The notes: generated from the letters alone by a model not told the origin. Positions 43,796 to 53,892 are shown, counted from the first letter of the stretch. The stretch is 64,000 nt of DNA from Polynucleobacter sp. 78F-HAINBA (GCF_018882325.1 NZ_JACVOQ010000005.1:62001-126000), one strand, 5' to 3'. A program made the numbers and translations.

Positions 43796-44686
43796 TTAAT
43801 TGAATAATTCAGAAGAATATTGGGCGGCTGTAAAGGGGGCTAAATCATCAATTCCCTCGCCTTTGCCTAAGGCTAAAACCGCAGGTTTCGGCCCATCACT
43901 GAGGGTGTGGGCGAGTGCGCAGATGACCCCGCCCTTAGCGGTGCCATCTAATTTAGTCACGATTAAGGCTGAAAGCCCTAAAGCAGTATGAAAAGCCTTT
44001 ACTTGGCTTAAACCGTTTTGACCAGTATTGCCATCAAGAACGAGCAAAGTCTGGTGAGGCGCCCCAAGAAGGGCCTTGCCGATGACTCTTTTAACCTTCT
44101 TCAGCTCCTCCATCAAATGGTCTTGAGTGGCGAGCCTGCCAGCGGTATCAATAATCAAAATATCGCTCTTGCGAGAAATCGCCGCATGAATGGCATCGTG
44201 TGCCACAGCCGCTGCATCGCCACTCTCCTGCATGATGACGTCGACTTGATTGCGGCCACCCCATTCGAGAAGCTGGTTCCTTGCCGCTGCGCGGAAAGTG
44301 TCACCAGCCGCCAGTAAAACGGATTTACCTTGCGACTGAAAGAGTTTGCAGAGTTTGCCGATGGTGGTTGTCTTGCCGGCACCATTAACGCCAATCACTA
44401 GCCACACCTCTGGCGTGGTCTTTTGCTCATGAACGTACAAGGGATTGGGGCTTGGCTCCAGAGTCTTTAAGAGACTTGCTACCTCATGGATGAGCAGTTG
44501 CTTTAGATCTTCTGGGCTACTAGCTTTTTCTGATTTAGCAGCTTTACGCAGTTTGCTAATCAATTGTTCAGTCGTGGGTAGACCCACATCACTCAGTATG
44601 AGAGATTCTTCTAGGGCATCAAACCAGGCTTCATCAGTCTGATTGGATTTGAATAGGGATCCGAGGGTTTTACGTAGGCCGAACAT
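43796..44686 (-). CDS. ftsY: Signal recognition particle receptor FtsY
   Basis: 296 residues, the NG core of FtsY with almost none of the acidic N-terminal A domain of E. coli. GTPase motifs: GVNGAGKTTTIGKL, DTFRAAARNQL, DTAGR and TKLDGTAKGG. It docks ribosome-SRP complexes at the membrane. Convergent spacing places the rpoH regulatory region just downstream of its stop. Its own -10 was not identified. Confidence 0.95.
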   Translation of the reverse strand: MFGLRKTLGSLFKSNQTDEAWFDALEESLILSDVGLPTTEQLISKLRKAAKSEKASSPEDLKQLLIHEVASLLKTLEPSPNPLYVHEQKTTPEVWLVIGVNGAGKTTTIGKLCKLFQSQGKSVLLAAGDTFRAAARNQLLEWGGRNQVDVIMQESGDAAAVAHDAIHAAISRKSDILIIDTAGRLATQDHLMEELKKVKRVIGKALLGAPHQTLLVLDGNTGQNGLSQVKAFHTALGLSALIVTKLDGTAKGGVICALAHTLSDGPKPAVLALGKGEGIDDLAPFTAAQYSSELFN

Positions 44687-44748
44687 AATCGATACAATTT
44701 AATCCTTGCATCTTATCAATTTAATTCTAGGGATAGGTGATCTTACAG

Positions 44749-46134
44749 ATGCGCTCCACTTTATTGCGTTTTTCTTTCTATTTAATGCTCTGCTGTCCCA
44801 GCGCCTGGGCGGCCACAGACGCAGTTCAAGCAAATACCCATGAGTTTCAACTTTCTAACGGTCTTAAGTTGATTGTGCGTGAGGATCATCGTGCGCCGAC
44901 AGTTGCGCACATGGTTTGGTACCGCGCTGGCTCTATGGATGAGGTCAATGGTAAGACTGGTGTAGCTCATGTGCTCGAGCACATGATGTTTAAGGGCACG
45001 GACAAGGTGAAGTCAGGAGAGTTCTCTCGCTTAGTTGCAGCAGTAGGCGGTCGAGAAAATGCTTTCACCTCCCGTGATTACACCGCCTATTTTCAGCAGG
45101 TAGAAAAGTCTAAGTTAGATGAGGTGATGAAGTTAGAGGCTGATCGCATGTCTAACCTCAACTTTGATGATGCGGAATTTTTGAAAGAAATTCAGGTAGT
45201 GATGGAAGAGCGTCGCCTACGTACCGAAGACAACCCAAGTAGTTTGCTGAATGAATCGCTCATGGCTACTGCTTATATGAGTTCACCTTATCGTCATCCG
45301 GTAGTGGGATGGATGAATGACCTGGTCAATATGAAGGCTGCAGACGCACGTGATTGGTATCGCAGTTGGTATAAGCCTAACAACGCTACAGTCGTTATTG
45401 CAGGTGACGTTGACCCTAAAGCTATTTTGCAGGCAGTAGAAAAATATTATGGAGTCGCTTCTGCAAGAGCGTTGCCTGAACGTAAACCACAGATTGAGCC
45501 ACCACAAAAAGGTATTAAGCGGGTGCAGGTCAAAGCGCCAGCAGATAGCGCACAACTTGCAATGGCATGGAAGGTTCCCAAGTTACAAGTGGGCCAGCTA
45601 GAAGATGATGAGCCTTATGCCTTGGAGTTGTTGGCCGCAGTACTCGATGGTTATGACAACGCCCGCTTGAATCGCACTCTGGTTAAGCAAGAGCGGGTTG
45701 TCAATGATGTGGGCGTGGGTTACGACATGATCTCAAGAGGGCCGGAACTCTTTTTAATTAGCACCAGTATGGCTAAGGGCAAAACAGTAGAGCAGGCTGA
45801 GAGCAGTATTCGGAAGGCTTTAAAAGAAATTGCCGATAAAGGAATTCTGGAGTCAGAGCTCAAGCGCATCAAGGTACGCATTCTGTCCGATCAAATTTAT
45901 AAGCGCGATTCGATCTTTGGCCAGGCAATGGAAATTGGCAGCACAGAGATGGCAGGATTCTCATGGCGAGATATTGATGTGATATTGGAGAAGATGCAAA
46001 CAATTACCCCTGCACAAGTTCAAGCTGTTGCAAAAAAATATTTGGTCGATGAAGGTTTGACAGTTGCAGTTTTAGATCCGCAGGCACGTCAATCCAATGA
46101 GAGCAAGCAAGGGGACAATCGTGCTGCTAAATAA
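44749..46134 (+). CDS. M16 family zinc peptidase, catalytic subunit
   Basis: 461 residues from the ATG at 44749 (AGGTGA ribosome binding site); a GTG at 44737 is possible. Signal peptide (cleavage near AWA), then the M16 domain with the inverted zinc motif HVLEH (His74, Glu77, His78) and the second Glu further on (EVVMEERRLRTEDNPS region). It is a periplasmic pitrilysin-type peptidase, paired with the next gene like mitochondrial processing peptidase. Confidence 0.92.
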   Translation: MRSTLLRFSFYLMLCCPSAWAATDAVQANTHEFQLSNGLKLIVREDHRAPTVAHMVWYRAGSMDEVNGKTGVAHVLEHMMFKGTDKVKSGEFSRLVAAVGGRENAFTSRDYTAYFQQVEKSKLDEVMKLEADRMSNLNFDDAEFLKEIQVVMEERRLRTEDNPSSLLNESLMATAYMSSPYRHPVVGWMNDLVNMKAADARDWYRSWYKPNNATVVIAGDVDPKAILQAVEKYYGVASARALPERKPQIEPPQKGIKRVQVKAPADSAQLAMAWKVPKLQVGQLEDDEPYALELLAAVLDGYDNARLNRTLVKQERVVNDVGVGYDMISRGPELFLISTSMAKGKTVEQAESSIRKALKEIADKGILESELKRIKVRILSDQIYKRDSIFGQAMEIGSTEMAGFSWRDIDVILEKMQTITPAQVQAVAKKYLVDEGLTVAVLDPQARQSNESKQGDNRAAK

Positions 46135-47467
46135 ATTCATCAAGCAAGTTAGTCTTGTATTCGTTCTGCTGGCTGGGGTCAGTACCTCTGCCTATGCAAT
46201 ATTGCCGATTGAAAAACTAGATCCCTTTAAGGGCGCGCAAGCCTACCTCGTTCAGACTAAAGCTCTGCCGATGGTAGATATCGAGATCAGTATTGATGCT
46301 GGCGATCGTTATGATCCAGCGGTAAAGAGTGGCTTAGCCACAGTGGTTGGGCAGCTAATGAACTATGGCGCCAAGTCAGAAAAAGGGGTAATGACTGAGG
46401 CGCAGATCGCTGATGAAATTGCCGACTTGGGTGCAAACCTTGGCGTTTCTGTCAGTGGTGAGCGTGCCGTGATGCGCATCCGGACTTTAAGTCGCAAAGA
46501 TTTGCGTGATCGCGCTGTCCAATTGGCGTCGGCTATGTTGAGTGCGCCTACTTATGATGCCAAGATCCTAGCGCGTGAGAAGCAAAGGATGACAACTGCA
46601 TTGCTAGAGTCGGAGACAAAACCAGAATCTGTTTTGGATCGCCGTTTTAGAAAATCGGTTTATGGAAATTATCCGTTAGCTAATTCACCAACAGTACAAA
46701 GTATTGCCAATATCAGCGCAACTGACTTGCAGCAGTTTCATAAACAGTTCTACCGCGGCGATCGAATGATTGTCAGTATCGTAGGTGATGTGAGCAAAGC
46801 AGAGGCAGCTGAAATTGTTCAAGGCTTATTGCAAAGAGTCCCTCAGTCTGGCCCAGCTATTGCCAAGCTGCCAGAGTTTGAGCGTTCACCAGTAGAGCCT
46901 TTAAGTCAACGCGAAGTCACCATTCCATTTGATTCTCAGCAAGCGCATATAGCCATGGGAATGACTGCGGTAACTCGTAGCAATCCCGATTATTTTCCAT
47001 TGCTAGTCGGAAACTATGTCTTGGGTGGCGGAGGTTTTGTATCGCGCCTCATGTCAGAGGTTCGCGAAAAGCGCGGTCTCGCCTATAGCGTTTTCAGTTA
47101 CTTTGCACCCGGTAAGGATGCAGGAATATTTCAGGCTGGCTTGCAAACCAAGAATGATCAGGCAGCTTTGGCACTAGAAGTGATGAGTTCTTCCATTGCG
47201 CAATTTATTGCTGATGGACCCACGCAATCTGAGCTCGATGCTGCTAAAGCAAATTTGATTAATGGCTACCCATTGAGAATTGATAACAACCGCAAGTTGC
47301 TGGATAACGTTTCCTCAATTGCTTGGAATAATTTGCCGCTCGATACGATGGAGGTGTGGACCAAGCAAGTGGAAGCGGTCAGCCTCGAACAAGTAAAGGC
47401 AGCGTTCCAAAAATACTTAGCCATGGATCGAATGAAGATTGTGGTCTTGGGAGCGAAAAATAAATAA
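46121..47467 (+). CDS. M16 family peptidase, non-catalytic subunit
   Basis: About 448 residues. The GTG at 46121 was chosen because AAGGGG lies six bases before it; an ATG at 46097 would extend it by eight residues. Signal peptide (cleavage near AYA). The zinc motif HxxEH is missing (the region reads GDRYDPAVKSGLATV), while the substrate-binding Arg-Tyr pair in KRGLAYSVFSYF is kept, so it is the partner subunit. It overlaps the catalytic gene by 14 bases. Confidence 0.9.
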   Translation: MLLNKFIKQVSLVFVLLAGVSTSAYAILPIEKLDPFKGAQAYLVQTKALPMVDIEISIDAGDRYDPAVKSGLATVVGQLMNYGAKSEKGVMTEAQIADEIADLGANLGVSVSGERAVMRIRTLSRKDLRDRAVQLASAMLSAPTYDAKILAREKQRMTTALLESETKPESVLDRRFRKSVYGNYPLANSPTVQSIANISATDLQQFHKQFYRGDRMIVSIVGDVSKAEAAEIVQGLLQRVPQSGPAIAKLPEFERSPVEPLSQREVTIPFDSQQAHIAMGMTAVTRSNPDYFPLLVGNYVLGGGGFVSRLMSEVREKRGLAYSVFSYFAPGKDAGIFQAGLQTKNDQAALALEVMSSSIAQFIADGPTQSELDAAKANLINGYPLRIDNNRKLLDNVSSIAWNNLPLDTMEVWTKQVEAVSLEQVKAAFQKYLAMDRMKIVVLGAKNK

Positions 47468-48089
47468 GCCAGTTAAGCCTGCTGCGCTAGGCAAGCGTTC
47501 CGAGCTCCCTCAGAAAATCCGGATTATTGGTGGAGTGTGGCGTAGTCGTTTGCTGAGTGTGCTTGATTTATCTGGCCTACGTCCCACCACGGATCGTGTT
47601 CGTGAAACTTTATTTAATTGGCTCGGGCAGGATCTGGTAGGTTTGAGGTGCTTGGATTTGTTTGCCGGTACTGGCGCTTTAGGTTTTGAAGCAGCCTCAC
47701 GACATGCTCATTCAGTGACCTTGCTAGAGAAAGATAAGAAGGCCCATGCCAAGCTTTTGGCAAACTTTGCTTTGCTGCAGTCATCTCCTGCTCCTGGAGT
47801 GGTCGAAATTTTGCATCGAGATAGTTTGGAGTTTTTAAAGCAACAAGCCGATCGCTCAAGCAATCTGATTTTTATAGATCCACCCTTTCAGGAGGAGGGC
47901 TTATTCAATCAAGCGTTGATAGAGGCTGCTCGCGTTTGCGATGACAGCGCTGGCGGGGGGATTTATGTGGAGTTTCCTGCTAGTCGCTCCCGTGAGGAAA
48001 TTGAGGCTTTAGTGCCTGATTGGCATTGTGGAAAGTACTTAGAGGCTGGGCAAGCAAAAGCCTGTCTATTTCGCTCTAAGAGGGGCTAA
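47439..48089 (+). CDS. rsmD: 16S rRNA (guanine(966)-N(2))-methyltransferase
   Basis: About 216 residues; methyltransferase motif I is LDLFAGTGALGFEAASR and the catalytic motif IV is FIDPPF. It methylates G966 of 16S rRNA. The start is uncertain: the only standard start before the conserved KIRIIGGVWRSR is a TTG at 47439, which overlaps the M16 gene by 29 bases and gives a 26-residue extension. A non-standard start closer to KIRIIGG cannot be excluded. Confidence 0.88.
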   Translation: MWSWERKINKPVKPAALGKRSELPQKIRIIGGVWRSRLLSVLDLSGLRPTTDRVRETLFNWLGQDLVGLRCLDLFAGTGALGFEAASRHAHSVTLLEKDKKAHAKLLANFALLQSSPAPGVVEILHRDSLEFLKQQADRSSNLIFIDPPFQEEGLFNQALIEAARVCDDSAGGGIYVEFPASRSREEIEALVPDWHCGKYLEAGQAKACLFRSKRG

Positions 48090-48107
48090 ACTCTTGCCTG
48101 TAGCTGA

Positions 48108-48620
<513 letters not shown>

Positions 48621-48629
48621 GGCTGGTAG

Positions 48630-48908
<279 letters not shown>

Positions 48909-48912
48909 CGCA

Positions 48913-49509
48913 CTAATTCGTTTTTGAATGCAACTCCAGCATTGCTGACTGAGTGTCGCCCTTCATAAATAATCCGAGAATTTTTAAGCCATCCTCAATG
49001 CTGGCATCAATCTGTTTTTGCTCTGCCTGTAAAGGTCTTCTCAATACATAGTCAGCTACGTCCATTACGCGCGCACCTTCTGCGGCGAGATCTCGCGGGT
49101 GACCAATACCCAGGCGCAGGCGCCAGTATTCAGGTGTTCCTAGGTGAGCTTGGATATCTTTCAAGCCGTTGTGCCCACCAGTCCCGCCACCAAGCTTGAT
49201 ACGGGCTGTACCGGGCTTGAGATCAAGCTCATCTTGCACTACCAGCACATCTTTGGGTGTAATTTTATGGAAGCGGCACAGTGCCCCTACAGCTTGACCG
49301 CTGAGGTTCATATAAGTGCTGGGCTTAAGTAAGAAAAGATCTTCACTTTCCCATTTGGCCTTTGCTACTTTCCCATGAAATCGTTTTTCAGTTTCAAAGC
49401 GGGTACTTAATTGTTTTGCAAGGGCGTCAACAAACCAGAAGCCAGCATTGTGCCGATCTTCTATGTGTTCTTCGCCGGGATTGCCGAGGCCAACAATTAA
49501 TTTAGTCAT
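48913..49509 (-). CDS. pth: Peptidyl-tRNA hydrolase
   Basis: 198 residues; start certain from MTKLIVGLGNPG. Catalytic His20 with Asn21 in DRHNAGFW, and the conserved NLSGQAVGAL and GGTGGHNGLKDI segments. It recycles peptidyl-tRNAs dropped by ribosomes. It follows rplY, but a terminator lies between, and its own -10-like hexamer is placed six bases before the ATG. Confidence 0.96.
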   Translation of the reverse strand: MTKLIVGLGNPGEEHIEDRHNAGFWFVDALAKQLSTRFETEKRFHGKVAKAKWESEDLFLLKPSTYMNLSGQAVGALCRFHKITPKDVLVVQDELDLKPGTARIKLGGGTGGHNGLKDIQAHLGTPEYWRLRLGIGHPRDLAAEGARVMDVADYVLRRPLQAEQKQIDASIEDGLKILGLFMKGDTQSAMLELHSKTN

Positions 49510-49515
49510 GATGAG

Positions 49516-49521
49516 AGCTTA
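49516..49521 (-). promoter_or_regulatory. Candidate -10 element for a leaderless pth mRNA
   Basis: TAAGCT, six bases (CTCATC), then the pth ATG at 49509. The start codon is certain, no Shine-Dalgarno sequence exists, and a terminator upstream (49541-49567) means pth needs its own promoter. Confidence 0.5.
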
Positions 49522-49540
49522 AGGATAAAAGTATTTCCGC

Positions 49541-49567
49541 AAAAAAGAAAACCCGCTTGTAAGCGGG
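49541..49567 (-). terminator. Terminator after rplY
   Basis: Stem CCCGCT/AGCGGG (49552-49567) with a four-base loop, followed on the minus strand by TTTTCTTTTTT (rc of 49541-49551). Confidence 0.88.
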
Positions 49568-49599
49568 CTTCCTCTGTCGCAAAGATAAGGCTTAAATAA

Positions 49600-50238
49600 T
49601 TAAGCTTTGTCCTTTGGGGCTTCAGCAGCAGGAGCCGCAGCAGCAGCAGGAGCAGCTTCAGTATCGGCAGATTTCACTGCTGGGATACGTGCATTAGCTA
49701 ATACTGGGTTCTCTTGCTCAACATGCAATACCAAGGTAACGCCTTTTGGCAATGCGATGTCTTTAGCATGGATACCATGACCAACTTCAATCTTGTTCAG
49801 GTCCACTTCAATGAATTCTGGCAAGTCTGCTGGTAAGCAAGAAACTTCCAATTCAGTTGAGATGTGGCTGATTACAGCGCCTTGCAATTTCACTGCAGCT
49901 GAAGTCTCAGCATTGATGAAGTGCAATGGAACGCGCATATGAACTTTTTCAGTCGCAGAAACGCGCTGGAAGTCGATGTGCAGAACCAAAGGCTTAAATG
50001 GATGCATCTGGTAATCGCGCAACAACACTTTTTGTGCTTTGCCGCCGATTTCGAGATCAAGGATAGATGAGTGGAATGCTTCCTTACGGAGAGCATGGAA
50101 CAGTGCGTTGTGATCCAACTCAATTACAGTTGCGGCGTCTTTACCGCCGTAGATGATGCCCGGAGTTTTACCGGAGTTGCGCAGACGGCGGCTCGCACCC
50201 GTTCCCTGTACGCTTCTTTCAAAGGCTACTACTTTCAT
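49600..50238 (-). CDS. rplY: 50S ribosomal protein L25 (Ctc form)
   Basis: 212 residues: the L25 domain (about 1-95, binding 5S rRNA) plus the C-terminal TL5 domain of the long Ctc form, then an Ala/Pro-rich tail ending PKDKA. The opening [30 protein letters not shown] is typical. It has its own promoter candidate and terminator, separate from prs. Confidence 0.96.
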   Translation of the reverse strand: MKVVAFERSVQGTGASRRLRNSGKTPGIIYGGKDAATVIELDHNALFHALRKEAFHSSILDLEIGGKAQKVLLRDYQMHPFKPLVLHIDFQRVSATEKVHMRVPLHFINAETSAAVKLQGAVISHISTELEVSCLPADLPEFIEVDLNKIEVGHGIHAKDIALPKGVTLVLHVEQENPVLANARIPAVKSADTEAAPAAAAAPAAEAPKDKA

Positions 50239-50294
50239 ATCGAATTCCTAAATTAAGGTTAATTTCCGTTCGCGACCAAACAGAAAAGCCTTTG

Positions 50295-50300
50295 ATTATA
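50295..50300 (-). promoter_or_regulatory. Candidate -10 element upstream of rplY
   Basis: Perfect TATAAT on the minus strand, 56 bases before the rplY ATG; no convincing -35 at 16-18 bases. rplY would therefore have an ordinary leader, unlike pth. Confidence 0.4.
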
Positions 50301-50341
50301 TCGTGGGAATGACGGTTTTTGCCTAGAAAAGGCTCAAAACT

Positions 50342-50374
50342 GCCAAAAACAGGGGTAGAAACGCTGTTTTTGGC
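50342..50374 (-). terminator. Hairpin terminator directly after prs
   Basis: A perfect 11-bp stem, GCCAAAAACAG (50342-50352) and CTGTTTTTGGC (50364-50374), starts at the base after the prs stop. The tail AGTTTTGAG is only weakly T-rich. Confidence 0.65.
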
Positions 50375-51343
50375 TTATTCAGCGAACATCGACATCACTG
50401 AATCACCCTTGCTAATGCGGGAAAGGGTCTCAGCGAGGATGGGAGCAACGCTTAATTGACGAATTTTTGCCACTTTCATTGCCTCTGGAGTCAATGGAAT
50501 GGTGTCAGTAACGACTAATTCATCTAATTCTGATGCAGCAATACGGGCCACAGCGCCACCAGAAAGGACGGCATGGGTACAGTAGGCGGTAACGCCCTTG
50601 GCACCACGCTCTTTTAGCGCCTCAGCGGCTTTACAGAGCGTTCCGCCGGTATCAATGATGTCATCCATGATGACGCAATGGCGGCCTTCTACTTCGCCGA
50701 TAAGGTGCATTACTTCTGATACGTTTGCCTTAGGGCGGCGTTTATCAATAATCGCCAAATCTGTGCCCAATTGCTTGGCCATCGCACGGGCGCGAACCAC
50801 GCCGCCGATATCTGGCGAAACGATGATGAGGTCTTTCTTAGTTTTTTGGGCTTCTAAATCAGCCAATAGAACAGGGGAAGCGTAAATGTTGTCTACTGGG
50901 ATATCAAAGAAACCCTGAATTTGGTCTGCATGGAGATCCATGGTCAAAACACGCTCAACGCCGGCAACGGACTGGAGCATGTTTGCAACGATTCTGGCAG
51001 AGATGGCAACCCGAGCTGAGCGTGGGCGGCGGTCTTGTCTGGCGTAACCGAAGTAAGGGATCACTGCGGTTATGCGGCTTGCTGATGCTCGTTTTAGGGC
51101 ATCAATCATGATCATCAGCTCCATCAAACTATCGTTTGTTGGAGCGCAAGTGGATTGGATAACAACCACGTTCTTACCGCGAACGTTTTCTTGAATTTCT
51201 ACCTGAATTTCACCATCAGAGAATCGACCAACAAATGCTTTTCCCATCGGGAGATTGAGCTCTTTGGCTACCGCATGGGCCAAAACCGGATTTGCATTGC
51301 CTGTGAAAAGAGTCAGTAAATCAGCGTTCATTGGGGCGGACAT
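50375..51343 (-). CDS. prs: Ribose-phosphate pyrophosphokinase
   Basis: 322 residues with the PRPP synthase signature [17 protein letters not shown] and the PRPP-binding loop [13 protein letters not shown]; the flexible loop region shows DKRRPKAN. It makes PRPP for nucleotide, His and Trp synthesis. It lies 61 bases downstream of tRNA-Gln on the same strand and has no visible ribosome binding site, so it may be expressed from the tRNA transcript. Confidence 0.96.
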   Translation of the reverse strand: MSAPMNADLLTLFTGNANPVLAHAVAKELNLPMGKAFVGRFSDGEIQVEIQENVRGKNVVVIQSTCAPTNDSLMELMIMIDALKRASASRITAVIPYFGYARQDRRPRSARVAISARIVANMLQSVAGVERVLTMDLHADQIQGFFDIPVDNIYASPVLLADLEAQKTKKDLIIVSPDIGGVVRARAMAKQLGTDLAIIDKRRPKANVSEVMHLIGEVEGRHCVIMDDIIDTGGTLCKAAEALKERGAKGVTAYCTHAVLSGGAVARIAASELDELVVTDTIPLTPEAMKVAKIRQLSVAPILAETLSRISKGDSVMSMFAE

Positions 51344-51404
51344 AGGTGATTTTGGAATTTTGGTAGGGGTCGAATGGATGTCTTTTGGTCGTATCTACAG
51401 TATT

Positions 51405-51481
51405 TGGCAGGGGAAGAAGGATTCGAACCTTCGCATGCTGGAATCAAAATCCAGTGCCTTAACCAGCTTGGCGATTCCCCT
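51405..51481 (-). tRNA. tRNA-Gln (anticodon UUG)
   Basis: A 77-nt cloverleaf on the minus strand with encoded CCA. Acceptor AGGGGAA pairs with TTCCCCT, discriminator G; D stem GCC/GGC; anticodon stem CTGGA/TCCAG with loop TTTTGAT (anticodon TTG); T stem GAAGG/CCTTC with loop TTCGAAT. All stems are perfect. It sits between ispE and prs, the usual betaproteobacterial place for tRNA-Gln. Confidence 0.96.
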
Positions 51482-51486
51482 ACAGG

Positions 51487-52362
51487 TCAATCTGAAGAAA
51501 TCAAATTGTAAGCGGGATTTTTATTTAGCCCCCGAACAATTCGACCTATCCATCCTTTTGGAAGATTTTGCAGAAGAATTTCCAGATTCGCAGTGTCCGT
51601 CTTAGGGTCTAAGGCGGCAAAAACGCTACTTCCAGAGCCGGACATGCAAGGCGCCGAGTTTGGCACTGCCTTGTAAATCCAATCTAATGCTTGCTTCACT
51701 TCAGGACATTTCTGCACCGCTACTGCCTGACAATCATTTGACTGATATGACCTTGGCGATGCAAGAAAGCGATCTATTGTAATCGGAGCGTGATCTCGGG
51801 TCAATTGAGGGTCTTGAAAAATCTGAGCAGTGGCAATCCCCTGATTTGGGAAGATCACCACAAAGTCTTGGGTTTCCAGGGAAATTGGGTGTAATTTCTC
51901 TCCAACCCCCTCAACAAAGGCATTTTGGCCAAAGATGAAAAATGGCACGTCGGCACCGAGTTTTAGGCCAAGCTGGCAGAGGGTGGTGATATCGAGACGC
52001 AGATCCCAAAGCGCATTAAGGCCGATGAGGGTGGATGCGGCATCTGAGGATCCGCCCCCGAGGCCAGCACCCATCGGAATGTTTTTCTCAAGGCTAATTT
52101 CGACCCCTCGATCAATCTTGCAGTGATCTTTGAGAAGTTGGGCTGCGCGAACGACCAAGTCTTGCTCAGATGGGACTCCAGGAATGGGATTGATGCGGCG
52201 AATCTCGTTTTCCGAGATGAGCTTTAGGGTGAGGACGTCATACCAGTCAATCAACTGAAAAACAGATTGCAATAGATGGTAGCCATCATTGCGGCGCCCA
52301 ACAATATGTAGAAAAAGATTGAGCTTTGCGGGGCAACGAAGTTCTATCGCATTACTCATCAT
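51487..52362 (-). CDS. ispE: 4-diphosphocytidyl-2-C-methyl-D-erythritol kinase
   Basis: 291-residue GHMP kinase with CPAKLNLFLHIVGRRNDGYH and the ATP loop PMGAGLGGGSSDAAS. It phosphorylates an intermediate of the non-mevalonate isoprenoid pathway. Seven bases after lolB and five before the tRNA, so probably one transcript. Confidence 0.95.
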   Translation of the reverse strand: MMSNAIELRCPAKLNLFLHIVGRRNDGYHLLQSVFQLIDWYDVLTLKLISENEIRRINPIPGVPSEQDLVVRAAQLLKDHCKIDRGVEISLEKNIPMGAGLGGGSSDAASTLIGLNALWDLRLDITTLCQLGLKLGADVPFFIFGQNAFVEGVGEKLHPISLETQDFVVIFPNQGIATAQIFQDPQLTRDHAPITIDRFLASPRSYQSNDCQAVAVQKCPEVKQALDWIYKAVPNSAPCMSGSGSSVFAALDPKTDTANLEILLQNLPKGWIGRIVRGLNKNPAYNLISSD

Positions 52363-52369
52363 TCACGCA

Positions 52370-53857
52370 TCACTCATTCGGAGTATCAAATACTAAGCGG
52401 ATATCAATCGACCCGATATTGGAGCTACGAGTCATCGTCAGTTTTTCTAACTGCTGAGAATTATTCCAGTTGTAATTTAAGGTCCAGCCATCCTGTGTAA
52501 TTTTGCTGACTTGACCTTTTGCATTTCGCTCCACGCTTGCATTGCTACCAGGGCGAGTTTGTCCACGCAACCAGTCAGATAAACCGCGGGCTGGTAGTGG
52601 AAGTCCCAATGCATTTTGAATCAGGGTGTCGGCATCAATTGCGGTTGTTAATTGACCGTCACGTTCAAGAATTGCTTCACAGGGTTTAATCGTAATCTTG
52701 GCAATTGATCCGCCAACAGGATTGCGAATTTCTAATACATCAGTCAGCGCATCTTGAGTCAAAGTAAATCCACCTGAGCCACCTTGATTTTTACTCTCGG
52801 TAAGTCCTATGACCTTCACCGAGAAACGCCCGTCCCATGAGCCTTTGAGGGCGGCATCCGCAACAGACCAATCTGGCTTTAAGCGCTTCAAAGTTTCTTT
52901 GAGAGTGGGATTGTTGGCATCTAATTGCTGGCCTTTGCGCCACATATCTTCGGCTTCGATTGGGCGATTCATGACCCACAAGACTTCGCCTATATGTGCA
53001 GCAATGTCTGCCTCGGGCTTCATGTTAAATGCTTGTTGCAGTTGTTCAAGTGCTAACGCATTTTTACCCATGCGAAAGTTCACCCAACCAAGACTATCCA
53101 AAATAAAACCATCTTTAGGGGAGAGTTGATGCGCTTTGCTAATGAGCTTAAATGCTTCTGGTAATTTCTGGTTACGATCGGCCAGCGAGTAACCAAGTGC
53201 GTTAAGACTGTTAACATCATTTGGATTCTTGCGCAAGATATCGCGCAGAGTTTTCTCCATAACTTCGATTTGTCCTGACTTTTCAGCGGACATGGCGTAG
53301 GTATAGAGTAGCCCCGGATCTTTTGGTTCTGGTTTTACTGCTGAAACGATTTCATAAAAAGCCCTTAAGGCTTCTGACTCATCAGTAGCCTTGGCTAGTA
53401 GTGCCTGAATCTGTAACAAAGTAATTTCACGTTGGGCTGGTGTCTGCTGATTCAATAGGGAGATGGCAGGCTTGACTGCATCGGACCAGCGTTGATTCAG
53501 AATCAAGAGGGTGACCAGTACTTCTTTGGGCTTAGTTTGTTTTGGTCCCGCCAAGCTATCCCAAGTTTGTGCAGCTTGAAGTGCTTGGTTGGGCGCGCCT
53601 GCTGTAATAGCAATCTCCATAGCTCTTTGTGCCAAGCGAGGGTCATCTAGCTGTCGAGCAAGCTCTAGATAGGTGTTATAGGCCAGGCCAGCTTCACCGC
53701 GTTGCAGGGCGATTTCTGAGGCTAAGACCTCGAATACGGCTTGACCGTTATCCAGGCTGCTAGTTTTGGCGCCGGCATGATTGGAGGAAAGACTTAATCC
53801 AAGTCCAGCTACGAGCAATAAGGCCCCTAAAGAAGGCTTTAATGAAAATTTGGTCAT
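52370..53857 (-). CDS. TPR protein fused to a LolB-like domain, lacking a lipobox
   Basis: 495 residues from the ATG at 53857 (a GTG at 53863 is the alternative). Order: signal peptide (about 1-30), tetratricopeptide-type repeats (about 35-320, e.g. NALGYSLADRNQKLPEA), then a LolB domain from about residue 335 with GSWDGRFSV, LEIRNPVGGSIAKI, DADTLIQNALGLPLPARGLSDWLRG and QDGWTLNYNW. LolB inserts lipoproteins into the outer membrane and is itself a lipoprotein. Here the signal peptide ends SLSSNHAGAKT with no Cys, so the protein appears unlipidated. Many relatives encode the TPR protein and LolB separately at this locus. Confidence 0.85.
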   Translation of the reverse strand: MTKFSLKPSLGALLLVAGLGLSLSSNHAGAKTSSLDNGQAVFEVLASEIALQRGEAGLAYNTYLELARQLDDPRLAQRAMEIAITAGAPNQALQAAQTWDSLAGPKQTKPKEVLVTLLILNQRWSDAVKPAISLLNQQTPAQREITLLQIQALLAKATDESEALRAFYEIVSAVKPEPKDPGLLYTYAMSAEKSGQIEVMEKTLRDILRKNPNDVNSLNALGYSLADRNQKLPEAFKLISKAHQLSPKDGFILDSLGWVNFRMGKNALALEQLQQAFNMKPEADIAAHIGEVLWVMNRPIEAEDMWRKGQQLDANNPTLKETLKRLKPDWSVADAALKGSWDGRFSVKVIGLTESKNQGGSGGFTLTQDALTDVLEIRNPVGGSIAKITIKPCEAILERDGQLTTAIDADTLIQNALGLPLPARGLSDWLRGQTRPGSNASVERNAKGQVSKITQDGWTLNYNWNNSQQLEKLTMTRSSNIGSIDIRLVFDTPNE

Positions 53858-53863
53858 GAGCAC

Positions 53864-53869
53864 ATTCTA
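53864..53869 (-). promoter_or_regulatory. Candidate -10 element for a leaderless lolB-fusion mRNA
   Basis: TAGAAT, six bases (GTGCTC), then the ATG at 53857. It supports that start over the GTG at 53863, which would leave no space for any signal. Confidence 0.5.
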
Positions 53870-53880
53870 ATCCGCGAATC

Positions 53881-53886
53881 TACAAT
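53881..53886 (+). promoter_or_regulatory. Candidate -10 element for a leaderless mutM mRNA
   Basis: TACAAT, six bases (CCATTT), then the mutM ATG at 53893. The start is certain because Pro2 is the catalytic residue, and there is no Shine-Dalgarno sequence. Confidence 0.55.
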
Positions 53887-53892
53887 CCATTT

